A DNA stretch of 64,000 nucleotides from positions 186,001 to 250,000 of the forward strand of contig NZ_BJTV01000008.1 of the NCBI RefSeq assembly GCF_007176755.1, in the 5' to 3' direction. Source of the stretch: Streptomyces sp. 1-11 (GTDB taxonomy: Bacteria; Actinomycetota; Actinomycetes; Streptomycetales; Streptomycetaceae). The notes beneath the pieces were generated by a model. That model made no database searches, was not told the DNA's origin, and saw only the letters and a program-made list of their open reading frames with translations. Positions 7,506-15,963 of this stretch are shown piece after piece; the first letter of the stretch is position 1, and the number at the start of each line of letters is the position of its first letter. Position numbers and translations under genes: made by a program.

Positions 7506-8243
7506 TTCCCCTTCCCATGTCGGCGACGTGAGCGAGGCGGTCCCACGAATGGGGCCCGAGGTAAAAGACAAGACCATAGCCGGAGAGCGGTCCAGAGGGG
7601 CGGTGCGAGACGGCCGAGTGCGGAGGCGGCTCCTCGGCGCGCAACGTGCTGCTCTACGCGAGGATGACGAGACCGCCTGCTGGTCCGTGGAGGTTCGTGA
7701 CGGAGCCGTCCAGGTCAAGTCGACGGACGTGCGGAGCGGCACCGCGGAGGTGGGGGAACTACTCGACCGCAGTCGCCGCCTCTTCAGCGACCACGCGCTG
7801 CGCCGGCGCATGTGGGAGGCCGGGGGTGGACAGCTGAGTACTCCTGAAGGCGCACGGCTCAGCGGGCCTGGCAGCCACGTCGGCACCCGTTACAGCCAGC
7901 AGTCCCGCCCCCCTTCATCACCCGGCCAACGCGTCTTCCAAGTCTGTTGGTGGCCCCCCAGGGGCCATGCCGGGGCATTCACCTGCGTTTATGTCCGTCT
8001 GGGCGCTCATCACAAGCCGAGGGCTGGACCCGTCTGAGCGGTGGTGTCCGTCGCTGAATGAGACGGAGACTGAGACGGACGGGCGTGGGCTGACCAGGTC
8101 TTGCGGATCAGCCGCAGGCGTATCCGTCTGCGGCCGGGGTCTCGTCGGCGGCCTGTCCGGTGCAGCCGGCCTGTGCGCTGCGGTACCGCGGCTTCAGGCG
8201 CCGTCGGCGTGCTTCGGCCACGGGGCTCGCATACCTTCACGTC
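7506..8243. other. Gene-poor stretch, possible decayed coding sequence
   Basis: No convincing gene in 740 bases. One plus-strand frame at about 7660-7840 has a coding-like stretch (TACWSVEVRDGAVQVKSTDV, then GELLDRSRRLFSDHALRRRM) without a good start or a full domain. It may be a fragment of a lost gene. The rest gives only low-complexity translations on both strands. Confidence 0.35.
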
Positions 8244-8489
8244 ATGGACTTCAACATCACTGCGGGGGAGGAAGCCGTCGTGTTCCACGTGGCGAGCCGT
8301 ATACAGGGTGGCTTCTCCCTCACGGATGACGACTTGGCGGAGGAATTGGGTGAAGAGGTCCGCCCACTGCTGCAATCGCTCCTGGGCAAGGGTTGGCTTG
8401 TCGTTGACGAGGATCGCGAGCTGGCCTTGTCCACGATCGCTAGGCACGTCGTGTCCAGCCGGAGGGACGCTGAGGGGCCGCAGACATAG
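8244..8489 (+). CDS. Small winged-helix-like hypothetical protein
   Basis: An 81-residue protein starting at the ATG at 8244. It has the pattern of a small winged helix: EEAVVFHVASRIQGGFSLTD, a helix DDLAEELGEEVRPLLQSLLG, then KGWLVVDEDRELALSTIARH, where a wing-like hairpin sits. It would fit a DNA-binding or regulatory role, but no family can be named. No clear ribosome site is visible. It is isolated, with an IS element starting 240 bases downstream. Confidence 0.55.
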   Translation: MDFNITAGEEAVVFHVASRIQGGFSLTDDDLAEELGEEVRPLLQSLLGKGWLVVDEDRELALSTIARHVVSSRRDAEGPQT

Positions 8490-8732
8490 CAGGACCGACG
8501 CTCCCTGCTCGGTCGTTCCTTCGCAGGTCTGCTGGGACCTGTCGGCCGCAAGTATGGGCTCCTCATGTGTGAGCGGCATTCGCTCGGCCCGACGGCCAAG
8601 GGGTTGCGAATCCAGCTCCCAGGTTTAGCAGGGCAACAAGGCATGCGTCTGGACGCCCTCTTCGTCCCGAGCTCCCGAGGAGGCAGATGGGCACGGTGCC
8701 TCTAGGGTCTGCTGCGAAAGTGGATCTTACGA

Positions 8733-8751
8733 GTTGGTGCGTGATAGCGGG
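8733..8751. repeat. Left terminal inverted repeat of the second IS
   Basis: GTTGGTGCGTGATAGCGGG, a perfect inverted match to 9745-9763. Confidence 0.85.
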
Positions 8752-8796
8752 TGAGGTGTCGTGCCTGGCCGGTGGCATGATCCGTCTGTGGCGATC

Positions 8797-9712
8797 ATGG
8801 TCAATCGGATGGTGCTGGCGCATCGACTGTTCACGGGGACCTCCCGGTGTCATCTCGCATGTCTGGTCGAGGAGTTGGCGGTTTCGTGGCAGGCCGGGGT
8901 TGAAGGGCGGAGTCACGCTGCGCGAGGTGGAGCGAGGAAGCGGGCTGCGGGAGCCGGCGCCCGCCACCAGCTGGTCTTCATCGACAGACTGGTGGCCACG
9001 CTGATCCACCTGCGGCACGACCTGCCGCACTCGGTACTGGGGCTGCTGTTCGGCGTCGACCGCTCCACCATCACCCCGTGCGATCACGGAGATACGTCCG
9101 CTTCTAGCCGATCGGGGGTGCGCGGTCCCTGACCGTCCTGGCCTGCGGTTACGGACACTGGCGGACGTATTCGCCTACGCCCAGGCCGAGGGCGTCGAGC
9201 TGCGGCTGGACGCCACCGAGATCCAGGTCCGCCGGCCACCGGCCGGCCGCGGTGAACGGCGCGCGTTCGTTTCTGGGAAGAAGAAGCAGAACACGATGAA
9301 GGCCACCGTCATCGCTGACTGGCGAGGTCGCACGTTATGGACCGACGCCCTGCGGCCTGGCCGTATGCACGATGCCACGGCCGCCCGCAATGAAGGCATA
9401 GCCATCTGCTTCCAGCACTTCCCCGACGTCGAGGTCCTCATGGACGACGGTTATTTCGGCCTGAGCCGCGAACACCGCGGACAAGCGATCACACCGCCCA
9501 GAAAACCCCGGCCGAGAGCACTGCCCGGCAGAGTCGAACAGTGGGAACGCGACCGCCACGGACACTCCTCCGACCGCATCACCGTCGAACACGCCCTCGC
9601 CGACCACAAACGCTGGAAACAACTGACCCGCTGGACCCACCGCCGCGACCGCCTGCCCGACACCTACCGCGCCATCGCCGGCCTCGTCTCCGACCGCACC
9701 ACCACCGCCTGA
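8797..9712 (+). pseudogene. IS5-like DDE transposase, frameshifted
   Basis: From the ATG at 8797 the frame gives the N-terminal part (MVLAHRLFTGTSRCHLACLV, then RHQLVFIDRLVATLIHLRHD and GLLFGVDRSTIT), a helix-turn-helix transposase domain. At about 9073 the sensible frame shifts by one base and continues ITEIRPLLADRGCAVPD, VELRLDATEIQVRRP (first catalytic Asp), KKKQNTMKATVIADWRG, VEVLMDDGYFGLSREH (second Asp) and TVEHALADHKRWKQL (Glu) to the TGA at 9710-9712. All DDE residues remain, so restoring one base would give a full protein of about 305 residues. No slippery run is seen at the shift, so this is probably mutation rather than programmed frameshifting. Confidence 0.8.
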
Positions 9713-9744
9713 AAACCGGCCACGAACAGGCCAAACACGACCCG

Positions 9745-9763
9745 CCCGCTATCACGCACCAAC
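9745..9763. repeat. Right terminal inverted repeat of the second IS
   Basis: CCCGCTATCACGCACCAAC, a perfect inverted match to 8733-8751; it ends 3 bases before the stop codon of the neighbouring minus-strand gene. Confidence 0.85.
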
Positions 9764-9765
9764 CG

Positions 9766-10470
9766 TTAGCAGTGGCCGTCCGTCCTGGCGCCGGCTGGAG
9801 CGAGGTTGGGCCAGGGATGCCCTGCTATGTCGGAGGCAGCGGACCGTAGGAGGTCGAGAAGAGTGCACCCTGGGTAGCTCCGGAAGCTTTCGTAGGTGCC
9901 CCGGTAGTAGCAGCTCCAATAGCTCACGACCCGCCGTTGCGTGCGTGCGAAGAAGGCCGGGTTGTCCACGATGAACTGCCCGTAAGCGAGATGGCCGCAG
10001 GTGCCGGGCGTGGCGAGATCACGGAGCTCATCACAGATGACGACCAGGATCTCCAAGACGTACTCGCTAACCAGCTGCACGACGTAGGGGACAACCCATG
10101 GGTCCGTGGAAACAATGACCTTCTCCAGGTGACGCTGCCTGACCACCCCGTCGCAGTGCCTTGAGTACAGGCAGTGCAGAAGCTGCCGTTGGCGCGATGA
10201 AAGCGACGCCACCGCGTCAGTTGGCGGCTCGTCGTTGTAGAGGCGCCCGGGGATCAAAACCTGCTGTCCCTCTACAGCGACCGAGAACGAGGCATGCGGC
10301 TGGTGCCGAGGATCAGGCATCACCGCCATGACTGCTACGGCATCGCTTGCAAGCTCGGCTGGGAACGCCGTGATCAACGGATTGCTGCTGTCGGAGAGCG
10401 GCTGCACGAGCCGAGCATAGGCGGATGCCTCGGCCAGGTAGCTGGCATCAATGGCCCCACATCCGCTCAA
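9766..10470 (-). CDS. Hypothetical protein, 3' end abutting the IS
   Basis: A 234-residue protein starting at a TTG at 10470 (weak ribosome site; a later start is possible). It has no signal or membrane segment. Notable stretches are SSRQRQLLHCLYSRHCDGVV, VIVSTDPWVVPYVVQLVSEY, LEILVVICDELRDLAT and YGQFIVDNPAFFARTQRRV, mixed helices with many conserved-looking aromatic residues (VVSYWSCYYRGTYESF). I do not recognise the family. The TAA stop at 9766-9768 lies just outside the terminal repeat of the IS, so the insertion may have created the last residues and stop. Confidence 0.65.
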   Translation of the reverse strand: MSGCGAIDASYLAEASAYARLVQPLSDSSNPLITAFPAELASDAVAVMAVMPDPRHQPHASFSVAVEGQQVLIPGRLYNDEPPTDAVASLSSRQRQLLHCLYSRHCDGVVRQRHLEKVIVSTDPWVVPYVVQLVSEYVLEILVVICDELRDLATPGTCGHLAYGQFIVDNPAFFARTQRRVVSYWSCYYRGTYESFRSYPGCTLLDLLRSAASDIAGHPWPNLAPAGARTDGHC

Positions 10471-10510
10471 CCCGGCGAAGGTATGCCGTCAGAGCACAAG
10501 GGAACAGGTC

Positions 10511-10540
10511 AGCCCCACGCCCGGAGCGGGGCGCGGGGCT
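10511..10540 (-). terminator. Hairpin downstream of glsB
   Basis: AGCCCCACGCCC pairs with GGGCGCGGGGCT (one mismatch, 5-6 base loop). It lies 113 bases after the glsB stop in the direction of transcription and before the gene at 10470. Confidence 0.5.
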
Positions 10541-10652
10541 TGGGGGCCTGCCGGGGGGCCAGCCGGTTGGCCGGGCGGTGTGGGTGTCCGGGTCGGTGGC
10601 GCGGGCGGTGATGCGTGCCCACTGCTCGCGGCTGACGTGGCGGCAGCCGCGG

Positions 10653-10919
10653 TCAGCGCGAACGGTGTCCGGTGAAGAGGCGGTACAGCAGGAGCACGAT
10701 CACCGAGCCGACGATCGCAGCGATCCACGTCGAGAGGTGGAAGAAGCCGTTGATGGAGTGCACGCCGAAGATCACCTTGCCGAGCCAGCCGCCGAGCAGA
10801 CCGCCGACGATGCCGATCAGCATCGTGACGAGGCAGCCACCCGGGTCCTTGCCCGGCGTGAGTGCCTTGGCGATGGCGCCCGCGATGAGGCCGATGAGAA
10901 CCCAGGCGATGATGCCCAC
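10653..10919 (-). CDS. GlsB/YeaQ/YmgE family stress-response membrane protein
   Basis: An 88-residue, very hydrophobic protein with three predicted membrane helices (residues 1-20, 28-47, 60-82). The family signature is complete: IAWVLIGLIAGAIAKALTPG, then DPGGCLVTMLIGIVGGLLGG, ending in HLSTWIAAIVGSVIVLLLYR. This is the transglycosylase-associated protein family (PF04226), small inner-membrane proteins induced in general stress, with unproved mechanism. The GTG start at 10919 is preceded by AAAGGACG. An 11-bp tandem repeat lies immediately upstream of the ribosome site. Confidence 0.9.
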   Translation of the reverse strand: MGIIAWVLIGLIAGAIAKALTPGKDPGGCLVTMLIGIVGGLLGGWLGKVIFGVHSINGFFHLSTWIAAIVGSVIVLLLYRLFTGHRSR

Positions 10920-10932
10920 GGTGTGCGTCCTT

Positions 10933-10962
10933 TGCTGTAGGTGTGCTGTAGGTGTGCTGTGG
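10933..10962. repeat. 11-bp tandem repeat in the glsB leader
   Basis: TGCTGTAGGTG is present twice, followed by a partial third copy (TGCTGTGGG). The array lies 14-43 bases upstream of the glsB start and may affect leader structure or promoter spacing. Confidence 0.6.
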
Positions 10963-11281
10963 GGGGGCCCGACGGGGGTGCCGCCGGGGCTGTGTGCCGG
11001 TTGCTCCGCGCGGACGACCGTCGATATACGGATATCCGTTCGGGATCACTCCACACGCGACCAGGTCGCGTTCCCTCCGACTGGCCCACCCCGCCCGTAG
11101 GCCGATCCAGTCGACGGTGGATTCGGTGACTGGTCCACCTTCGTTGGCAATCGGCCCAGGTTCGCTGTCACAGGTCACGGGAGAGGACAACTCACCTCAG
11201 AGCGGGCGCGGGCGAGGCAGGGGGCGCTGGAGCGCCTGACGGGCCGCCGCGTGCTCGGGGCGGCCGTCAGGGAGTGGCTGG
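10963..11281. other. Intergenic stretch, no gene seen
   Basis: About 320 bases between glsB and the next minus-strand membrane protein gene. One minus-strand frame beginning at a TTG near 11190 has a plausible N-terminus (VTESTVDWIGLRAGW, then ACGVIPNGYPYIDG) but decays into Arg-rich sequence, so it is either a short peptide or a remnant. Confidence 0.35.
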
Positions 11282-11680
11282 TCACGATTCAGGTGTGGTG
11301 CTCTCGCTGTCGCCGGTCCCGTTCGCCGCGTCTGCGTTCTTGGTGTCCGACGGCGTGCTGCGGAAGGCGTGCCAGGCGCCGGCCTCGATGCCAGTGAGTA
11401 CGGCCAGTGCCCCGTAGAGGCTGGTCCAGAGCCACGAGTCGTGCCGGAGGTGGCTGGTGGTGGCGACTGAGAGGAACACAGCGGACAGTGCGTACAGGCG
11501 GCTGAACTTCCGGTTGTGGCTTGTGAGCTGGGCGGCGCGCCGACGGTGCAGGGCTGCACTGATGGAGCGGTCGGGGTGCGGTTCCAAGACGGCGTCAGCG
11601 ATGAATGCGGCTCTGGGCAGCACCTGTAGGGGCAGAGCGAGGTATAGCCACGGGGCTGGAGCATTGAGGAACTGCAGCAT
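11282..11680 (-). CDS. Small hypothetical membrane protein
   Basis: A 132-residue protein with a good GGAAAGAG ribosome site before the ATG at 11680. It has three hydrophobic segments: LQFLNAPAPWLYLALPLQVL, KFSRLYALSAVFLSVATTSH and WLWTSLYGALAVLTGIEAG. A polar Ser/Thr/Asp-rich tail (NADAANGTGDSESTTPES) follows. No family recognised. It stands alone, with no partner gene nearby. Confidence 0.65.
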   Translation of the reverse strand: MLQFLNAPAPWLYLALPLQVLPRAAFIADAVLEPHPDRSISAALHRRRAAQLTSHNRKFSRLYALSAVFLSVATTSHLRHDSWLWTSLYGALAVLTGIEAGAWHAFRSTPSDTKNADAANGTGDSESTTPES

Positions 11681-12272
11681 GCTCTTTCCGTCTCTTGGTG
11701 GAGAGGCGCCGGATCGCTGGTGTCCGGGTGCGTCGCACCGTGGGTGATGACCGGACAAACCCCGCAAGTCCCGCGCTGCTGCGGCGCCCGGCCGAGGTGA
11801 CCGAGGTACTGCGGTGCTGGGAAGCGGCACGAGACCGGGCCCGCTCCCGGCACCGGTGAGGCGTCGGCAACGGGCCCGTGGAAAGCGGGGCCGGTGTGCT
11901 GGGAGCGGCGAGCCGGGCAGTAGGTCGGTCACCGGTGACCGCGCGGACAGGAACGGACCGTCCTCGTGGCGAGCCGGTCCCACCGCGCCTTCGGGCTCGC
12001 CCGGGCCCCCGCGGGGCGCAGGCAGGCTGCACGGGAGGTCTCGACCGTGACGCGCGCGGGATGCGTCGATGGTTTGCATGCGGTACGGCCCCGGGCGTGG
12101 GCCGTCAGGCCAGGCGGGGTGGGGCCGTACCGTGCGAGGTCCTCTAGCGCGCAGTCATCCCTGGATAGGCGCCGTTCGATCGTGTCAGCGCCCTGGCGAG
12201 CTGCTCCAGGGCCGCTTTGGCATGTTCGGGCAGGCGCGCGCCCCCAGAGGGGTCAGGCGGCGTCGGTGTCGG
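11681..12272. other. Stretch without a recognisable gene
   Basis: About 590 bases of GC-rich sequence between two minus-strand genes. The translations on both strands are Arg/Pro/Gly-rich and have no motifs. No RNA gene or obvious repeat was found by eye. Confidence 0.35.
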
Positions 12273-12543
12273 TCAGCCCGGGTCGTCACGGGCCACGTCA
12301 CAGACAGGGGCAGCAGGACGGCCGGGCTTGTGAGCGAGCGGGATGCCGGCCGCGAGGAGGGTGTAGCCGGTGAGGTGGGTAGCGAAGCCGGCGACGCACA
12401 GCGTGGTGCCGCAGTCGAGGCACCGGCGCTGAGCGTATCGGTGGGGCGCAGGACCTCGACGCCTTCGAGCCAGGACGACTGGTCGTAGCGGGCGGGTTGG
12501 TCGGTGATGGCGCGCAGGATGCGCGCGGCGAGGTCGGCATGGG
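12273..12543 (-). pseudogene. Frameshifted zinc-ribbon-like hypothetical protein
   Basis: The minus-strand ATG at 12543 gives MSHADLAARILRAITDQPAR, then YDQSSWLEGVEVLRPTDTLS. The next sensible sequence is one frame over: RRCLDCGTTLCVAGFATHLT, with a CxxC pair and a nearby Cys/His that resemble a metal-binding ribbon. The switch is near 12425. The two parts together would make a protein of about 90 residues. No function can be assigned. Confidence 0.4.
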
Positions 12544-12780
12544 ACACCGCGGTCTCCGTTCGGTGCGAGACGAGGCCGGAAGGGCGCCAAAGGGGATCGG
12601 CGGGTGTGGCCTTTCGGAACGAAGCGAACGGTGCCGGGCCAGGCGGTAAGGGACGCAACAGCGACCGCCCGCGCGGTGCGCGTCCGTTGCAGGTGCCTGG
12701 CTGGCGCATCAACGGCCCGGGGGACTGCTGGGCTCGTGTGTGGAGGTGTCGCGTATGCAGCGTGCGGTTTCGGCGGCTGA

Positions 12781-13263
12781 TTATTGACCGTCACCGGCGA
12801 CGGTGGTCCATCGCGGATCAATGCGGCCCAGCCATGCGTCTTGATCGTCGGCCAGTGGTTGCTTCAAGGGAAGTGAGAGGAACCGGCAGGCGAAAGTGAG
12901 GCCAGCGTCGTCTCCGTCGCCGTGGACGTGGTGCTCCCACCCATCGGAGGTGTTCGCGGGTGCCTGGAGGTAGAAGAAGCCGGTTCGTCGTGGCTGACCC
13001 GTGTCGGGGTGGGGCTTGTCCTCCACTGTGATGTGCCGGACCACTGTCGCAGTCAGCAGACCGGTCTCCTCGGCGACTTCTCGAAGAACCGCGTCTTCCA
13101 GTTCTTCGCCCGGCTTGACTCCCCCGGCAGGGACCTGGGTGCCGGCCTCCGGTATACCGACATGGTCGAACACCAGCAGCTCGGGGACGGCGCGATGACG
13201 GATCACGTATGCGGCGACGCGGACTCTGGGTCGGGTCATCCCGACATTGTCTGTCATCGGCAC
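12781..13263 (-). CDS. NUDIX hydrolase
   Basis: A 160-residue protein (GTG at 13263; internal ATGs at 13257 and 13239 are alternative starts). The Nudix box is present as GGVKPGEELEDAVLREVAEE followed by TGLL, with all acidic metal ligands. The domain begins with RVRVAAYVIRHRAVPELLVF, the usual first strand. NUDIX enzymes hydrolyse nucleoside diphosphates linked to another group; the acidic loop EHHVHGDGDDAG and the Trp/Phe-rich C-terminal half do not single out a substrate. No operon partner is evident. Confidence 0.85.
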   Translation of the reverse strand: MPMTDNVGMTRPRVRVAAYVIRHRAVPELLVFDHVGIPEAGTQVPAGGVKPGEELEDAVLREVAEETGLLTATVVRHITVEDKPHPDTGQPRRTGFFYLQAPANTSDGWEHHVHGDGDDAGLTFACRFLSLPLKQPLADDQDAWLGRIDPRWTTVAGDGQ

Positions 13264-13266
13264 CGT

Positions 13267-13526
13267 TCATGATCGCGGGGCGTATCGGCTCCATGTTTCG
13301 CCCGCTTCCGTGACCAGCCCAGTAGCGATCTTGTCGTGGTACCGAAGCCCCTTTGCGCTGACGGGGCAGGGGCCTGGAGGGCGAGCTGGCGGATCGCGGC
13401 CGTCCTGCCGCACTGTGAGGGTACGCCGTTCGTGCGCCGGTGCGTCTGCACGCTGAGCGGGTTCATCAGCTGCCAGGTCCGGCGGCCGGGGAAGAGGCCG
13501 GCACGGCGCGGCTGCTCGACGATCAC
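13267..13526 (-). pseudogene. C-terminal remnant of a Streptomyces integrase/recombinase
   Basis: One minus-strand frame reads RTWQLMNPLSVQTHRRTNGV and TAAIRQLALQAPAPS. After a one-base shift another reads KGLRYHDKIATGLVTEAGET and WSRYAPR. Joined, this resembles the C-terminal end recalled for some actinobacterial recombinases, where an APAPxxA segment is followed by LGYH...T...AGxTWSRYA. The start and the catalytic middle are missing. Confidence is low because the match rests on memory of a pattern. Confidence 0.3.
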
Positions 13527-13692
13527 GAGTCAGGTGTCGACGGTCACACCCGTTGCATTGCGTGTTGCGGAGCGAGTCTGTTGGCTTGGGGCTGCGCTGT
13601 CGTGGCCTCTGCCGGCGCCGGTGGCGGCTGTCGCGGCGCGGCCTGAGAAGCTGTCCGATGCCGTGTCGGCTATTCAGTGAGGGGCTTGCGAG

Positions 13693-14151
13693 GTGCATCG
13701 GGACGATCAGTCAGTGAACCTTTCGACCTCACTGTCGCCGGAGCGGGTCGCTGAGATCAACGAGGTCATCGACCGGATCACGCGCTGGGCGAGGGGCCGC
13801 GAAGACATCGTCGGCCTGCTCCTGGTGGGATCGTGTGCCCGCAACGCCGCGCGACAGGACTCCGACATCGACGTGGTCCTGCTCACCACGGACGAGTGCC
13901 TATATCTCTGTGAGGATACCTGGGCGGTGGAACTCGGCTTGGGCGAACTGATCCGAACCCAGCCGTGGGGACGGATCACAGAACGACGCTATTCCACGGC
14001 CTCCAGTCTGGAGGTCGAACTGGGCATCGGCTCTCCGACCTGGGCGACAACAGATCCCGTCGATCATGGGACGCATCGTGTCGTCACCGACGGTGCCCAG
14101 GTGCTGCACGACCCGGCAGGCATCCTCGCCGACCTACTCGCCGCCTGCTGA
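13693..14151 (+). CDS. Nucleotidyltransferase-domain protein
   Basis: A 152-residue protein starting at the GTG at 13693. The nucleotidyltransferase-fold signature is complete: VGLLLVGSCARNAARQDSDI, then DVVLL, giving GS(x)10DxD with both metal-binding Asp. An amphipathic helix (SPERVAEINEVIDRITRWAR) precedes it. Such stand-alone domains transfer a nucleotide to an antibiotic, protein or tRNA, and short forms often work with a HEPN partner, but no HEPN gene lies next to it. The C-terminal part lacks the helical substrate domain of aminoglycoside adenylyltransferases. Target unknown. Confidence 0.75.
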   Translation: MHRDDQSVNLSTSLSPERVAEINEVIDRITRWARGREDIVGLLLVGSCARNAARQDSDIDVVLLTTDECLYLCEDTWAVELGLGELIRTQPWGRITERRYSTASSLEVELGIGSPTWATTDPVDHGTHRVVTDGAQVLHDPAGILADLLAAC

Positions 14152-14277
14152 CTGACCGGCGGCTTGTCGGTGACACCCTTGGGCCGCTTGTGGGGCCGGT
14201 CCCCCAGCTCGGGCAGCAGCGCGGCCCGGCACCGCACGAGGGCGGGGCCGGGCCGGACGCGGTGGTCGCCTCGTTCG

Positions 14278-14507
14278 TCAGGCATCCAGGGCGTTCAGGA
14301 GCTCCTTGGCGCGCTCGTGGCGTTGTTCGGGCGGCGCACCGGCCCAGATTGCGTTTTCGAGGAGGTAGATGAGCAGGGCTCGGGTGCTGGGATCGGTGAT
14401 GTCGAGGAGTGGGGAGTGAAGGGGGGGGCCTCGTCGGCTGAGATTGGGGCGACGGTGCCGGCCACGGCGTCGTAGTCGGTGGCCGGCGAGTGCTCGGGTT
14501 GTGGCAT
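14278..14507 (-). pseudogene. Small hypothetical protein broken at an eight-G run
   Basis: The ATG at 14507 gives MPQPEHSPATDYDAVAGTVA then PISADEAPP. At the homopolymer of eight G at 14421-14428 (C on the coding strand) the frame becomes Ser/Pro nonsense. One frame over, the natural continuation is LLDITDPSTRALLIYLLENA, WAGAPPEQRHERAKELLNAL, DA and a stop at 14278. The protein would be about 76 residues, helical at the C-terminus. The break is exactly at the G tract, so it may be a slippage mutation or an indel error. Confidence 0.5.
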
Positions 14508-14755
14508 CTGAGTCTCCTCGTTCGTGTCGGTGGCGTGGGGATCACCGTGCGACAGCGGAGGGCTAGCGACGCAAGGCGCTGGTGGTGCGGGCAGCGGTCG
14601 GCCCGCACCACCAGGGGCAGGCGGTGGAACGGCCGGTCACGGCGGGCCCCGCATCCCGGCTGCAAGTGCTCTGACCGGGAAGGTACGCCGGGTTGGCGAT
14701 TGGGACGGGCGCCCCCTCACACCCGCAGCCTGAACATCGCTTGGCGGCCAGTGAC
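14508..14755. other. Short intergenic stretch
   Basis: About 250 bases between the broken small gene and the DUF6924 gene; no gene, repeat or RNA recognised. Confidence 0.4.
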
Positions 14756-15166
14756 TCAGAAGCCTCGAAAAACGACGTCGTTGTCGACGGCGCCGGCGAA
14801 CTCCTCGAAGTCCATGTTCGCCTCCGAGAGGTTGTTCTCGATGCTCCACAGCTCGGCTGCCACAATGCGGACACACCGCCCACGCTCACGCCGCAGGTCC
14901 ACTACGAGAAGCGGCAGGTCAGTCGAGGCGACAGCTACAGAGTCTGCAAGGACAAGAAGTGGATGCCGATACTCCGCAGGGATGAGGTCGATGGCCGACT
15001 CGGGCGTCAAGCCCTCGAATCTCCGGTCATCGACAAGTGCGACGTTGGCCAAGAAGCCGTCCCTGCTGGGCGAGCACAGCGCAGCCCGTAGAGCGTCCCA
15101 AGCACCCTCTGCCGAGAAATCGGTGCGCACAACGAGGGCTTCCAAAGTGCAGGGGAGCTGATGCAT
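14756..15166 (-). CDS. DUF6924-type protein
   Basis: A 136-residue protein starting at the ATG at 15166. Its layout matches the DUF6924 proteins of Streptomyces: ALVVRTDFSAEGAWDALRAA, then GFLANVALVDDRRFEGLTPE, LIPAEYRHPLLVLADSVAV, PLLVVDLRRERGRCVRIVAA and ELWSIENNLSEANMDFEEFA, ending VFRGF. The family has a fixed ELWSVxNNLSxANMDFEEF motif. Its role is unknown; it is often encoded near effector or immunity genes. The gene is complete, and the neighbourhood is not informative. Confidence 0.75.
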   Translation of the reverse strand: MHQLPCTLEALVVRTDFSAEGAWDALRAALCSPSRDGFLANVALVDDRRFEGLTPESAIDLIPAEYRHPLLVLADSVAVASTDLPLLVVDLRRERGRCVRIVAAELWSIENNLSEANMDFEEFAGAVDNDVVFRGF

Positions 15167-15883
15167 GGGCGGACAGTACCGCCAGCCCGGTGAACGGACG
15201 GGCGTCCCGGCCGGCGTGGGGCGGCCCCGCACCGCGAGTGAGTTGCGGGGCGGGGCCGAAGAGGAGTCGTCGGTGCTGGTCGTCAGGGCTGGGTGTGGGG
15301 GTGGGCGGGTGCGCCGGTGGTGAGCAGGCGGGGGTCTTCACCTCCAGCTCGGCGCGGAGCTGGGGGACGAGCATGAAGCGGGGGGTGTGGTACTTCGGGG
15401 CGACCTTGCCGCCGCGGGTGCGGCAGGTGATTCAACGTGGTCCCGCTCGCACAGTAGAGCGGGACCCGGGTGGGCGGCGCGAACCGCACCTGCCGGGTGA
15501 CCTGCGAGCGGATGACCTTCAGGTTCCTGGCCAACCATCCGCAGTGCCGGCCGTCGTCGCGGACGTCAGCGGCGGGGCGGACCGGGGCCGCCAGCGCAAA
15601 GACGGTCTTCTGGGCGCGCCCGACCTCCCGCGGCCGACCTGGATGTACGCCGTAGCTTTGGCCTTGCGTTCCTGCGCGTGGTGCTGGTCGTGGGCGTTCT
15701 GCCATACGCAGGCGGAGACGATGCCCAGGGCTGCGATGGCCGCGATGTGGGGCCAGGTGGGGCGCCGGCGTGGCCGCTCGGCTGTATTGGGTGGGTGATG
15801 GCTGGTGGCCCGGGCGGCTGGGGTTCGTTGTTGCTGTCGCCGCTTGCAGGCCCCCGCTGCCACCACTGGATGTCTTTGCCCAT
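15167..15883 (-). pseudogene. Decayed hypothetical membrane protein
   Basis: The minus-strand ATG at 15883 begins MGKDIQWWQRGPASGDSNNE, Pro-rich. After a frame change near 15770 comes a membrane helix, TWPHIAAIAALGIVSACVWQ, followed by NAHDQHHAQERKAKATAY. Further fragments in other frames (NLKVIRSQVTRQVRFAPPTR at about 15500, MLVPQLRAELEVKTPAC at about 15360) look coding-like but do not join without several shifts. This seems to be one or two small genes in decay; no family is recognised. Confidence 0.35.
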
Positions 15884-15963
15884 GCGTTGGTCCAGATGCT
15901 GTGAGCAGCGTGCTGTACAGGCCGGAACCGTGCTGATCGCTGCCTTGACGCGGCGCACGTCGC

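Larger units (their letters stand above)
8733..9763 (+). mobile_element. Second IS5-superfamily element with 19-bp perfect inverted repeats, degenerate
   Basis: GTTGGTGCGTGATAGCGGG at 8733-8751 is repeated inverted without mismatch at 9745-9763. It encloses a single transposase of the IS5-like DDE group. TTA occurs a few bases outside each repeat (8727-8729 and 9766-9768), compatible with a short target duplication. The transposase has a frameshift near 9073. The element abuts the 3' end of the minus-strand gene at 9766. Confidence 0.85.
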
